A stretch of 60,359 bases of DNA from an uncultured Verrucomicrobia subdivision 3 bacterium. Lineage in GTDB: Bacteria > Verrucomicrobiota > Verrucomicrobiia > Limisphaerales > UBA11358. Below the pieces are notes generated by a model that was not told where the DNA came from, searched no databases, and worked only from the letters and a program-made list of their open reading frames with translations. This document shows, one piece after another, positions 37,755-44,983 of the stretch (within the stretch, counting starts at the first letter, position 1; each line of letters starts with the position of its first letter). The position numbers were made by a program, and so were the translations under genes. Where the stretch lies: contig CAIQKM010000193.1 of assembly GCA_903872345.1 (NCBI GenBank), positions 1 through 60,359 of the forward strand. The letters run 5' to 3'.

Positions 37755-39245
37755 ATGAAAATCGGAATCCAGGAACTGATGGTGCGCAGCGGCGTGGCCT
37801 TTGGCACGAGCGGCGCGCGGGGGCTCGCCACCGAAATGACGGATCGCGTCTGCTACGCCTACACGAAAGGCTTTCTGCAATATCTCGAAGCGGTCTCGGA
37901 ATTGCGCCGCCAGGGCGAGGCGGTGGCGGTGGCCGGCGATTTCCGCCCCAGCTCCCCGCGCATCATGGAAGCCGTCTGCCGGGCGGCCGAAGACCTGGGT
38001 TACCGGCCCGTTTATTGCGGTCACATCCCCTCCCCCGCCGTGGCGCTGCTCGGCCTCGTGCAAAAAATTCCCGCGATCATGGTCACCGGCAGCCACATTC
38101 CCGACGACCGCAACGGCATCAAGTTTAACAAGGCCACCGGCGAAGTTTTGAAGGACGACGAAAAGGGCATGGCCGCGCAAATCGTGGAGCTGGACGACGC
38201 CAAATTCGATGCCGCCGGCAATTTCACGCGGCCAACCGGCACGCCCCGCACCGTTGATCGCACTGCGGGCGAAGCGTATGTGGCCCGCTATTTGCAGGCT
38301 TTTGCGCCGGATGCGCTGCAAGGCTTGCGCGTGGGCGTTTACCAGCATTCCGCCGTGGGCCGCGACGTGCTCGTGCAGATTTTCTCCGGCCTCGGAGCCA
38401 CGGTCACGCCGCTGGGCCGGTCGGACAAATTTATTCCCGTGGACACCGAGGCCATCCGCCCCGAGGACGCCGAACTTGCCCGCAACTGGGCAAAAACCGG
38501 GCAATTCGATGCGCTCGTTTCCGCCGATGGCGACAGCGACCGGCCGCTCGTGAGCGATGAAAACGGCAACTGGCTGCGCGGCGATGTGGCCGGCATTCTG
38601 TGCGCCCATTTCCTCCAGGCCGATTCCATCAGCACACCTGTAAGCTGCAACACCGCCGTGGAAAAATGCGGCTGGTTCCCGACCGTGCGCCGTACGCGCA
38701 TCGGCTCGCCATACGTGATTGCCTCCATGCTGGAAGCCTCCAAAGCCGGCGCCCAACGCGTGGTGGGCTACGAAGCCAACGGTGGTTTTCTACTGAACTC
38801 GGATCTCGTGCTGGACGGCAAACCGCTCCGCGCCCTGCCCACCCGCGACGCCGTGATTGTGCAGCTCGGCATTTTGCTCACCGCCAAACGCTCGGGCAAA
38901 AAAGTTTCCGAACTCGTGGCCGCCCTGCCCGCCCGGTTCACCGCCAGCGACCGCCTGAAAAATTTCGCCACCGAAAAAAGCGCCGCCATTCTCAAGCGCT
39001 TCAACCTCGGTTCCTTTGCCGCCGACAGCGCCGCCATCGAACAACTGCTCGGTGCGCTGGCCGGCAAAGTCACCGCGATTGACCGCACGGACGGCCTGCG
39101 CGTGACCTTCGCCAACGCCGAAGTGGTGCATCTGCGCCCCTCCGGCAACGCCCCCGAATTCCGCTGCTACACCGAAGCCAATACCGAGGCCCGCGCGCTG
39201 GGACTGAATGCGGAGGTGATGGCCTGCCTGCGGCAGGCGGAATAA
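37755..39245 (+). CDS. Phosphohexomutase (phosphomannomutase/phosphoglucomutase family)
   Basis: The 496-residue enzyme of the alpha-D-phosphohexomutase family interconverts hexose 1- and 6-phosphates. The four-domain layout is complete. GTSGARGLATEM lies near residue 18. The phosphoserine loop VTGSHIPDDRNGIKF lies near 112 and has Gly-Ser-His-Ile in place of the usual Ala-Ser-His-Asn. The metal loop DGDSDRPLV lies near 258, the sugar loop YEANGGFLLN near 340 and the phosphate loop RPSGNAPEFR near 460. The last matches the phosphomannomutase branch more than glucosamine mutase. It stands alone, convergent with the asparaginase-like gene. A role in exopolysaccharide or glycogen precursor supply is likely. 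Confidence 0.9.
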   Translation: MKIGIQELMVRSGVAFGTSGARGLATEMTDRVCYAYTKGFLQYLEAVSELRRQGEAVAVAGDFRPSSPRIMEAVCRAAEDLGYRPVYCGHIPSPAVALLGLVQKIPAIMVTGSHIPDDRNGIKFNKATGEVLKDDEKGMAAQIVELDDAKFDAAGNFTRPTGTPRTVDRTAGEAYVARYLQAFAPDALQGLRVGVYQHSAVGRDVLVQIFSGLGATVTPLGRSDKFIPVDTEAIRPEDAELARNWAKTGQFDALVSADGDSDRPLVSDENGNWLRGDVAGILCAHFLQADSISTPVSCNTAVEKCGWFPTVRRTRIGSPYVIASMLEASKAGAQRVVGYEANGGFLLNSDLVLDGKPLRALPTRDAVIVQLGILLTAKRSGKKVSELVAALPARFTASDRLKNFATEKSAAILKRFNLGSFAADSAAIEQLLGALAGKVTAIDRTDGLRVTFANAEVVHLRPSGNAPEFRCYTEANTEARALGLNAEVMACLRQAE

Positions 39246-39251
39246 TCTGGC

Positions 39252-39743
39252 TTAAGCAATCTCCTCAAACCGGTGCTCGCCCACATTTTTCCGGCTGGTC
39301 TCGGGATTGAATATCTGGCCGTTCATGGCCAGGTAAACGCCGGGCGGCAGGGTCTGCACCGCGCTGACCGCCGTGCCCAGATTGAAGGCCGCATCCGTCA
39401 CGCGCAGCCGCGCCGGCTGCATCGAGCCGGTGAGCACGATGGTCTTGCCCTCAATTCCCTTCAGCGCCCGCGCCGTCAGAATCATCGTATCCGTGCCATG
39501 CGTTATCACGATAAGCTCTGCCGGATCGGCCAGCACCCGCTCGCAGATGAGGGCGCGGTCCGCGTCCGTCAGGTCCAGACTGTCCTTGCGCAGGATGGAT
39601 TCCACCTCGAACGCAAACGTCACGTTGGCGTGTTGGAGCAGTTCGGTCACCTGCGGCGGGCCCACTTGAAATTCGCTCTTCGCGTCAAAGTAAACCTTGT
39701 CAATCGTACCGCCGGTGGTCAGAAATTTTATTTTTGCCTTCAT
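39252..39743 (-). CDS. Short asparaginase-like protein (N-terminal domain only)
   Basis: The 163-residue product matches the N-terminal domain of type I/II asparaginases. FLTTGGTIDKVYF carries the first catalytic Thr near residue 10, and VITHGTDTMILTA carries the second catalytic Thr-Asp pair near 80. KTIVLTGSMQPAR lies near 100. It stops before the C-terminal domain of the usual 320-350-residue enzyme. Similar short forms are known as free-standing proteins, so it need not be a fragment, and all N-domain catalytic residues are kept. Its ATG overlaps the stop of the upstream gene by four bases (ATGA). Confidence 0.8.
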   Translation of the reverse strand: MKAKIKFLTTGGTIDKVYFDAKSEFQVGPPQVTELLQHANVTFAFEVESILRKDSLDLTDADRALICERVLADPAELIVITHGTDTMILTARALKGIEGKTIVLTGSMQPARLRVTDAAFNLGTAVSAVQTLPPGVYLAMNGQIFNPETSRKNVGEHRFEEIA

Positions 39744-40279
39744 GCCTTGTTCGCCGCGTCAGGGATACCGGCTGAAGCAATGATTCCAGCCGCGAGGGCG
39801 AGGGCTGATATCTCGCCCGCATCCGCCAGATATGCTTGGAACAAGCTCTCGAACTTATTGGCCAGCGACACCTCGATCACCTCCAAACCTCCCTGACCAT
39901 CCCACTCCACCAGCGCATTATGCAACTGCTTATCCAGTGAATCTTCCTGGGCCTCTTTGGGGTCAAAAATCAAGATGTTGAACAGTTTTGGCAGGCTATC
40001 GTGCAGGTTTAGCAGCCCGTGTTGATGGGCCAGAGCGACCATCTGCACCCGCCAATGCAACGGAACACTCTCCGCGCTTTGACCGCGCAGTATGCGGGTA
40101 TAGTCGGTAAGATTCGAGGAGGCGAGCTTGGCCAGTTTAATCAGCCAAGGGTCCGGCTGCTCCGCTGTCGCAATGACGGAATCCGCCCAGCGAACGATGC
40201 CGTCTTCATGTAAAAAACCCTGCTCAACCGCCTCGAGAACAATGGCTGCCTGTTGGGATGACGTCATAGTGATTCGCAA
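39740..40279 (-). CDS. Unknown soluble protein
   Basis: The product is 179 residues from the ATG at 40279, or 175 from the ATG at 40267. It is mostly helical and acidic, with EQGFLHEDGIVRWADSVI near 20 and a long helix containing LVEWDGQGGLEVIEV near 125. It has no membrane segment, and I recognise no family. Its stop overlaps the start of the asparaginase-like gene, so the two are translated together and may share a function. The segment ADSVIATAEQPDPWLIKLA looks like part of a helical repeat protein. Confidence 0.6.
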   Translation of the reverse strand: MRITMTSSQQAAIVLEAVEQGFLHEDGIVRWADSVIATAEQPDPWLIKLAKLASSNLTDYTRILRGQSAESVPLHWRVQMVALAHQHGLLNLHDSLPKLFNILIFDPKEAQEDSLDKQLHNALVEWDGQGGLEVIEVSLANKFESLFQAYLADAGEISALALAAGIIASAGIPDAANKA

Positions 40280-40343
40280 CTGCGGTCCGACATTAATTTG
40301 CCGGTTTTGGCAGCGTTCAGCGCTGCAATTATATTGTATGTGT

Positions 40344-40550
40344 TCATAGTGCCTTCAGGACCTTGGTCATTTCGTTGAGTTTAAGAACCGTGCGCCAGTT
40401 GCGCATCGTTACTGGCGATCCCGCCAGCCGGTCCAGCAGGGCTGGAGAAATTCCCTTTACCATCCGGCACAGGTCCGCCAGCCGGATTTGGTTGCGCCCG
40501 GACACATTGATGCCGCGCAACAACGCGATATGTTTGGCCGCTTGTTTCAA
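40344..40550 (-). pseudogene. DUF1697 family remnant with internal deletion
   Basis: The 68-codon frame joins the two ends of a DUF1697 protein. KHIALLRGINVSGRNQIRLA is the family N-terminus, and VTMRNWRTVLKLNEM is its C-terminal R-N-W-x-T-V-x-K-L signature. The 100 or so residues normally between them are missing, yet the reading frame is preserved. The only start is a TTG overlapping the stop of the upstream gene, so the original start may also be lost. An intact member is about 175-185 residues. It is most simply a decayed gene; a functional mini-protein is unlikely. Confidence 0.75.
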
Positions 40551-41065
40551 GGCGCAATTTCCAAGCGGGCAATATCCCGGTTGTGACCGTCATGCCAGTC
40601 GTAATAGCTGATGCGCACCTGCTGGCCATCATGAATGATCCCGGCCTGATGAAAGCCATTTTGCGCGCTGCCTTCCCGGTAGCTGAATTGAATGCCGTTG
40701 ACTGCAAACTCTTCGCCCACGCCGGGGCTTTTCCTCCATTCCGGCAGATGCCCAAACTGGGTAACTTGGCCGGCCACCACGTCGCAATGTGATTGCTCCA
40801 GCGCCGTCCGGATGTGCAGATAATTCCGGTATTTGTCGGCAAACCACACAAACGGCAGCACACTCCAGACGGCCAGGAAAATCGTCATTGGCACCAGTTG
40901 TAATTTGGCCCAACGGCCGGCGGTCCGGGCGCCCCGCCGCGCCAGCCAGAACATCACCACGGCGGCGGCGATAAAAATAAAACCGCCGGCCAGCGCAAAC
41001 CAGTGTTGAAAACCGGTCTGCGCGATGTCAAAAACGACCTGATATTGTGTCGGGTTATTAATCAT
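40547..41065 (-). CDS. Unknown membrane protein with C-terminal soluble domain
   Basis: The 172-residue product has two predicted membrane segments, near residues 21-42 (HWFALAGGFIFIAAAVVMFW) and 55-75 (LVPMTIFLAVWSVLPFVWFA). A soluble domain of about 90 residues follows (VVAGQVTQFGHLPEWRKSPG, then QVRISYYDWHDGHNRDIARL). The two-helix plus small-domain plan resembles DUF3592-type proteins, which I would call only tentatively. It overlaps the DUF1697 remnant by four bases. Confidence 0.6.
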   Translation of the reverse strand: MINNPTQYQVVFDIAQTGFQHWFALAGGFIFIAAAVVMFWLARRGARTAGRWAKLQLVPMTIFLAVWSVLPFVWFADKYRNYLHIRTALEQSHCDVVAGQVTQFGHLPEWRKSPGVGEEFAVNGIQFSYREGSAQNGFHQAGIIHDGQQVRISYYDWHDGHNRDIARLEIAP

Positions 41066-41198
41066 TGGCGACCGGCACCAGACTTAAACTTTTTCGTCCG
41101 GCCAAGGTTAAGCGCCGGAAGGGTTTTAGCTGGGCACTGTTTTTTTGTCGAGTCAATTGCCACGAGTTGAACGGCGCCGGGACGGACTATTCATTATT

Positions 41199-41226
41199 TT
41201 GATCTGCTTCCGAAACATACTATTAT
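41199..41226 (+). promoter_or_regulatory. Sigma-70 promoter placing transcription start on the haemoglobin ATG
   Basis: TTGATC (41199-41204) and TATTAT (41221-41226) are 16 bp apart and match the consensus at four and five of six positions. The -10 ends six bases before the ATG at 41233, so the transcript should begin at or next to the start codon and lack a leader. No Shine-Dalgarno is present. Confidence 0.6.
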
Positions 41227-41232
41227 GACAAC

Positions 41233-41607
41233 ATGCAACCGCCGCTGCCTGACATTGCGACCGAGGATGACATCCGGATTCTGGTGGATTCATTTTATGG
41301 CAAAGTAAATGCCGATGATTTGCTTTCGCCCATTTTCAATGACGTGGCCCGGGTTGACTGGGAAAAGCATCTGCCCCTCCTGTATCAGTTCTGGAGCACG
41401 CTGCTGTTCCGCACCAACACCTATCAGGGCCGGCCCTGGCCGAAACACGCCTTCCTGCCGATCAAGGCCGATCACTTTGCCCGCTGGGTGGCGCTCTTCA
41501 AGGCCACGGTGGACGAGCATTTCTCCGGCCCGAAGGCGACGGAGGCCAAGAACCTGGCCGCCAGCATTGCCGACACGTTTCAAAACCGGCGGCAAATGAT
41601 GAAATAG
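41233..41607 (+). CDS. Group III truncated haemoglobin
   Basis: The 124-residue haem protein has the group III two-over-two globin pattern. IRILVDSFYGKVNADDLLSP opens helix B, WEKHLPLLYQFWSTLLF spans helix E, and the proximal histidine is in KADHFARWVALFKATVDEHF near residue 79. The group III H-F-x-R-W motif is intact, and KHAFLPI precedes it. Such proteins bind oxygen or nitric oxide and are linked to redox or nitrosative stress at low oxygen. It has its own well-placed promoter and appears monocistronic. A convergent gene ends 21 bp downstream. Confidence 0.92.
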   Translation: MQPPLPDIATEDDIRILVDSFYGKVNADDLLSPIFNDVARVDWEKHLPLLYQFWSTLLFRTNTYQGRPWPKHAFLPIKADHFARWVALFKATVDEHFSGPKATEAKNLAASIADTFQNRRQMMK

Positions 41608-41628
41608 GGCGGCTGGCAGGCGACATCC

Positions 41629-42201
41629 TCACATCAGCGCAAGCACCATCTGCGCAATCGCCGCCACCGCCAGGAGCATGGAGATAAACCACAACGGCTT
41701 CTTTTTGGTGACCGTGCAGATCGAGGCCAGGGCAATGGAGACACTGAAGAGGGATACGGAGGTGGCCAACTTGCCGCCGCGAATGCTGGCGGCATCGCGC
41801 TTGGCTTCAAACGCCTGGGCTTTGAGCATGGCATTGGTCTTTTCCGTCTCGTATTTGGACAACGCGACGCTCAGTTTCTTCGCCACCGCCGCCATGGCCG
41901 GGTTGTTGGTGCGGTCCATGATTTCGGCCAGCGCATTTTCATCCAGGTGCTGCTTGATGGATTTGGACTCGTAGTACGACCATTGGTCGGAGGCCTTGAT
42001 CTGGCTCATCTGTGTCTGGGAACCATACTTGGCCGCCCACTGGGAGGCCACGGCGCCAACCACGGCAATGATGACGATGGTGAGCGACACGTATTTGGTC
42101 CAGGCCTCGCGCTTTTCCTTTTCCTTCGTGGCCGCGCGGTCGGCCTTCAAATCAATGATGAATTCCTTCAGCTCGTTTATCTCGGTTTCTAATTTGTCCA
42201 T
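41629..42201 (-). CDS. DUF4337 family membrane protein
   Basis: The 190-residue product begins with a charged helix (ELKEFIIDLKADRAATKEKE), then a membrane segment near residues 40-58. The DUF4337 hallmark ASDQWSYYESKSIKQH lies near residue 70. A second helical stretch follows, and two membrane segments close the C-terminus (about 148-165 and 171-189). The topology is an extracytoplasmic helical domain between membrane anchors. The family's function is unknown. A good promoter lies upstream. Confidence 0.8.
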   Translation of the reverse strand: MDKLETEINELKEFIIDLKADRAATKEKEKREAWTKYVSLTIVIIAVVGAVASQWAAKYGSQTQMSQIKASDQWSYYESKSIKQHLDENALAEIMDRTNNPAMAAVAKKLSVALSKYETEKTNAMLKAQAFEAKRDAASIRGGKLATSVSLFSVSIALASICTVTKKKPLWFISMLLAVAAIAQMVLALM

Positions 42202-42231
42202 AGTGCGTTAATGCTTAAAAATTGGACGACG

Positions 42232-42259
42232 ATAATACCATATAATTCTCTGTATGCAA
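42232..42259 (-). promoter_or_regulatory. Candidate promoter of the DUF4337 gene
   Basis: On the minus strand TTGCAT (42259-42254) and TATTAT (42237-42232) are 16 bp apart in an AT-rich segment. The -10 matches the consensus at five of six positions. The start codon at 42201 lies about 30 bp downstream, giving a short leader. Confidence 0.45.
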
Positions 42260-42303
42260 GAGGCTCCGGCGGGTGAGAGGCAAACCAGCTAACCGGCAAC
42301 CGC

Positions 42304-43164
42304 CTACCGCCGGCCGTCGTACCACATATACGCCGCTTCACGACTGCCGGTGAGTTTGCGATGGTTGAAGATGAAACCGAACAGGATGCCGCCCATTTCG
42401 CGGGGCGTATAGAGTTTCACCTTGCGGGCGGAGGTTTTGATGGGATGCCGGTGCAGGATGGCAATCTTGAGCTGGCGGGAGCGGGCGATTTTTTTCAGGC
42501 GCTCGCTGAGTTCCAGCTCCTCGCCGGCAAAGTATTCGAGGCTGAAACCGCCGGTTTCGCGGAATTCGGCGGTGCGAACGAAAATAAAGGATCCGGCCAT
42601 CAGTTTCTGGCAACGGCTGATCCCATTCCAAAAGCGGGTAACCAGCCGGGGACCGAGGGGTGCATCATCCAACCGGATGGTGGCACCGCCCGCCAGGCAG
42701 CGGCCGGATGCCATCGCCTCGGCCACGTCATCAAAGAGCCCTTCGCTGGGATGAGTGTCGGCATCCACAAAGACCAGCCAGTCGCCGGTGGCCACCGAAG
42801 CGCCGGCATTACGGGCGCGGGCGATCTGGTTGACCGGCTCAAAAACGACCTCGGCTCCGGCGGCGCGGGCGATGTCGGCGGTGCGATCCGTGGAATTGTT
42901 GTCGCAGACAATCAATTGAAGGCGCCAGCCGCGCCGGGTAAAGGCGGCGGCGGCGGCTTTGATTTCGGCCAGCGAGCCGCCGAGGAGCTTCTCCTCATTA
43001 AAGGCCGGGATGATCAGCGAGATCTTCAAGCGGTCAGAATAGTGGACCGGGGAGGCGGGCCAAAGCCCAAAGTCCTTGCGGAGCAAGACAATTTTCCAAG
43101 GACCGCTCAAAGCTTGCAGGACAGCCCATGGCAGACTGTGCCTCATCCGGCGGAACGCGCCCAT
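42304..43164 (-). CDS. Family 2 glycosyltransferase
   Basis: The 286-residue product has a GT-A fold. ISLIIPAFNEEKLLGGSL near residue 48 is the family-2 nucleotide-binding start, followed by LIVCDNNSTDRTADIA. The metal-binding D-x-D is in WLVFVDADTHPSEG near 132. FRETGGFSLEYFAGEELELS near 208 holds the E-D/E-L acceptor-side motif. There is no strong membrane segment in the C-terminal part. The first 45 residues form a poorly conserved extension, so a later start is possible but no in-frame ATG lies close to the fold. Acceptor and product are unknown. Confidence 0.85.
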   Translation of the reverse strand: MGAFRRMRHSLPWAVLQALSGPWKIVLLRKDFGLWPASPVHYSDRLKISLIIPAFNEEKLLGGSLAEIKAAAAAFTRRGWRLQLIVCDNNSTDRTADIARAAGAEVVFEPVNQIARARNAGASVATGDWLVFVDADTHPSEGLFDDVAEAMASGRCLAGGATIRLDDAPLGPRLVTRFWNGISRCQKLMAGSFIFVRTAEFRETGGFSLEYFAGEELELSERLKKIARSRQLKIAILHRHPIKTSARKVKLYTPREMGGILFGFIFNHRKLTGSREAAYMWYDGRR

Positions 43165-43438
43165 GCCGGCGACCGGTCACGGCCACGCGGCCGGCCAAGT
43201 CCGAACTTCACCCCATGGCGTCCCCCGCCCCATTCGTTAGATTTCCTGTTTTATCACCGGTTTTCAATTAGCTGTAACCAAGAAAGCCAAAATAGGGCCT
43301 GTCTATGCCAATATCGGTCAAGCGGCAACATCTGAAATAGGGCATAAAAAGGATGGGAATGGCACACGGGCGAGCGGTTGATGGAGCTGGTGTGAAGTTC
43401 CCGATAAAAAACGCGTTAAACCCAGTCTTTTTGCCAAA
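43165..43438. other. Divergent region upstream of the methylmalonyl-CoA cluster
   Basis: No gene is seen in this 274-bp region. It should carry the promoter for the + strand cluster. I see no cobalamin riboswitch or B12 box, although the cluster contains a B12-dependent mutase. GGCCACGCGGCCGGCCAAG near 43191-43209 resembles, inverted, the CTTGGCCGGCC core of the 138-bp repeats. Confidence 0.4.
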
Positions 43439-44971
43439 GTGAAAACCAAACCTGTCCTTTTCAATAACACGGTCCTCCGGGACGGCCACCAGTCCATGGC
43501 CGCCACCCGCATGACCACGGCCCAAATGCTCGAACCCGCCCCCATCCTCGATGAGATGGGTTTCGCCGGGCTCGAAACCTGGGGCGGCGCCACCATTGAC
43601 TCCTGTCTGCGGTTCCTCAATGAGAACCCCTTCGACCGCCTGCGCACCCTGAAGAAAATCGCGCCCAAGACGCCCCAGCTCATGCTGTTGCGCGGCCAGA
43701 ACATCGTGCAATACACCAGTTTTCCCGACGACGTCGTGGAAGCCTTCGTCCACTGCACCTGCGCCAACGGCCAGGACATCCTCCGCATTTTTGACGCCCT
43801 GAACGACGTCCGCAACCTGGAGACCTCCATCAAGGCCACCAAGAAGTACGGCAAACACGCCCGCGGCGAGCTGTGCTACACCATCAGCCCCGTCCACACC
43901 GTCGAGAATTTCGTCAAGATGGGTATTGAGCTGGAAAAGATGGGGTGTGATTCCATCGGGATCAAGGACATGTCCGGCATCCTGCAGCCGCAGATCGCCT
44001 ACAAGCTCGTGAAAGAGCTGAAGAGCAAGGTCGGTCTGCCCATCGCCCTGCACACGCACGACACCGCCGGCCTCGGCGCGGCCGCCTACCTCGCCGCCAT
44101 TGACGCCGGCGTGGATTGCGTGGAAGTCTCCATCGTCCCCTTCGCCAACGGCACCTCGCAACCGGACACCCAGCGCATGCTCGCGCTGCTGGAAGGCCAT
44201 CCGCGCTGCCCGAAATTCGACACGGAAAAGCTCGCACAACTGCGCGATTATTTCACCGGCGTTTACAAGCAGCTCGAAAAATTCACCAGCCCCGCCAATG
44301 AACGCGTGGACAGTGACATCCTCATCTTCCAGGTGCCCGGCGGCATGTTGTCCAATTTCCGCACCCAGCTCAAGGAGCAGGGCATGTCGGACAAGTTCAA
44401 CGAAGTCGTCCGCGAAATTCCCGTCGTGCGCGAAGCGCTGGGCTGGATTCCGCTCGTGACCCCCACCTCGCAAATCGTCGGCACGCAGGCGATGATGAAC
44501 GTGAAGTTCGGCCGCTGGAAAATGATCTGCCAGCCCGCCCAGGACATCGCCCTTGGCAAATACGGCCGCACCCCGGGACCCATCAATCCCGCCGTGCTCG
44601 CCCAGGTGGAAAAAGCCACCGGCAAGAAATCCATCACCGAACGCCCGGCCGACCTCCTGTCGCCCGGCCTCGAAAATTACCGCAAACAGGCGGCTGAAAA
44701 AGGCCTGCCCGCCGGCGACGAAATTGCCGTGCTGTACGCCATGTTCCCGCAGCAGGTGCAGGATTTGTACAAGCCCAAGGCCGCCGCCCCCGCCGCGCCC
44801 GTCGCGGTTTCAACCCCGGCTCCGGCCGCCGCCGGCACCACCACCGCCCCGGCGGCGGCTCCCTCCGCCGCCGCGCAACCGGCCAAAACCATCAGCGGCT
44901 CCGCCCGCAAACTGTTCGTGACCGTCAACGGCAAGCGCCATGACGTCACGGTCGAAACCATCGAAGGTTAA
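43439..44971 (+). CDS. Carboxyltransferase, 5S transcarboxylase/oxaloacetate decarboxylase alpha type
   Basis: The 510-residue product transfers carboxyl groups between biotin and pyruvate/oxaloacetate. The HMGL-like TIM barrel has the metal site in TVLRDGHQSMAATR near residue 12 and in ALHTHDTAGLG near 205. The carboxylated lysine lies in SIGIKDMSGIL near 180. A conserved PYC/OADA domain follows (about 300-450, VPGGMLSNF, TPTSQIVGTQAMM). After residue 455 comes an Ala/Pro linker and KLFVTVNGKRHDVTV, the first strands of a biotinyl domain. The protein then ends with no biotinyl lysine, which sits on the separate carrier at 52848. Translation starts at a GTG. It is the first gene of the cluster and is 12 bp from the mutase subunit gene. 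Confidence 0.9.
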   Translation: MKTKPVLFNNTVLRDGHQSMAATRMTTAQMLEPAPILDEMGFAGLETWGGATIDSCLRFLNENPFDRLRTLKKIAPKTPQLMLLRGQNIVQYTSFPDDVVEAFVHCTCANGQDILRIFDALNDVRNLETSIKATKKYGKHARGELCYTISPVHTVENFVKMGIELEKMGCDSIGIKDMSGILQPQIAYKLVKELKSKVGLPIALHTHDTAGLGAAAYLAAIDAGVDCVEVSIVPFANGTSQPDTQRMLALLEGHPRCPKFDTEKLAQLRDYFTGVYKQLEKFTSPANERVDSDILIFQVPGGMLSNFRTQLKEQGMSDKFNEVVREIPVVREALGWIPLVTPTSQIVGTQAMMNVKFGRWKMICQPAQDIALGKYGRTPGPINPAVLAQVEKATGKKSITERPADLLSPGLENYRKQAAEKGLPAGDEIAVLYAMFPQQVQDLYKPKAAAPAAPVAVSTPAPAAAGTTTAPAAAPSAAAQPAKTISGSARKLFVTVNGKRHDVTVETIEG

Positions 44972-44983
44972 AAGACCAATCTT

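Noticed and set aside
43165..43438. Cobalamin riboswitch expected upstream of a B12-dependent mutase cluster
   Set aside because: I looked for a B12-box-like sequence and supporting stems and saw none, so no riboswitch is claimed.
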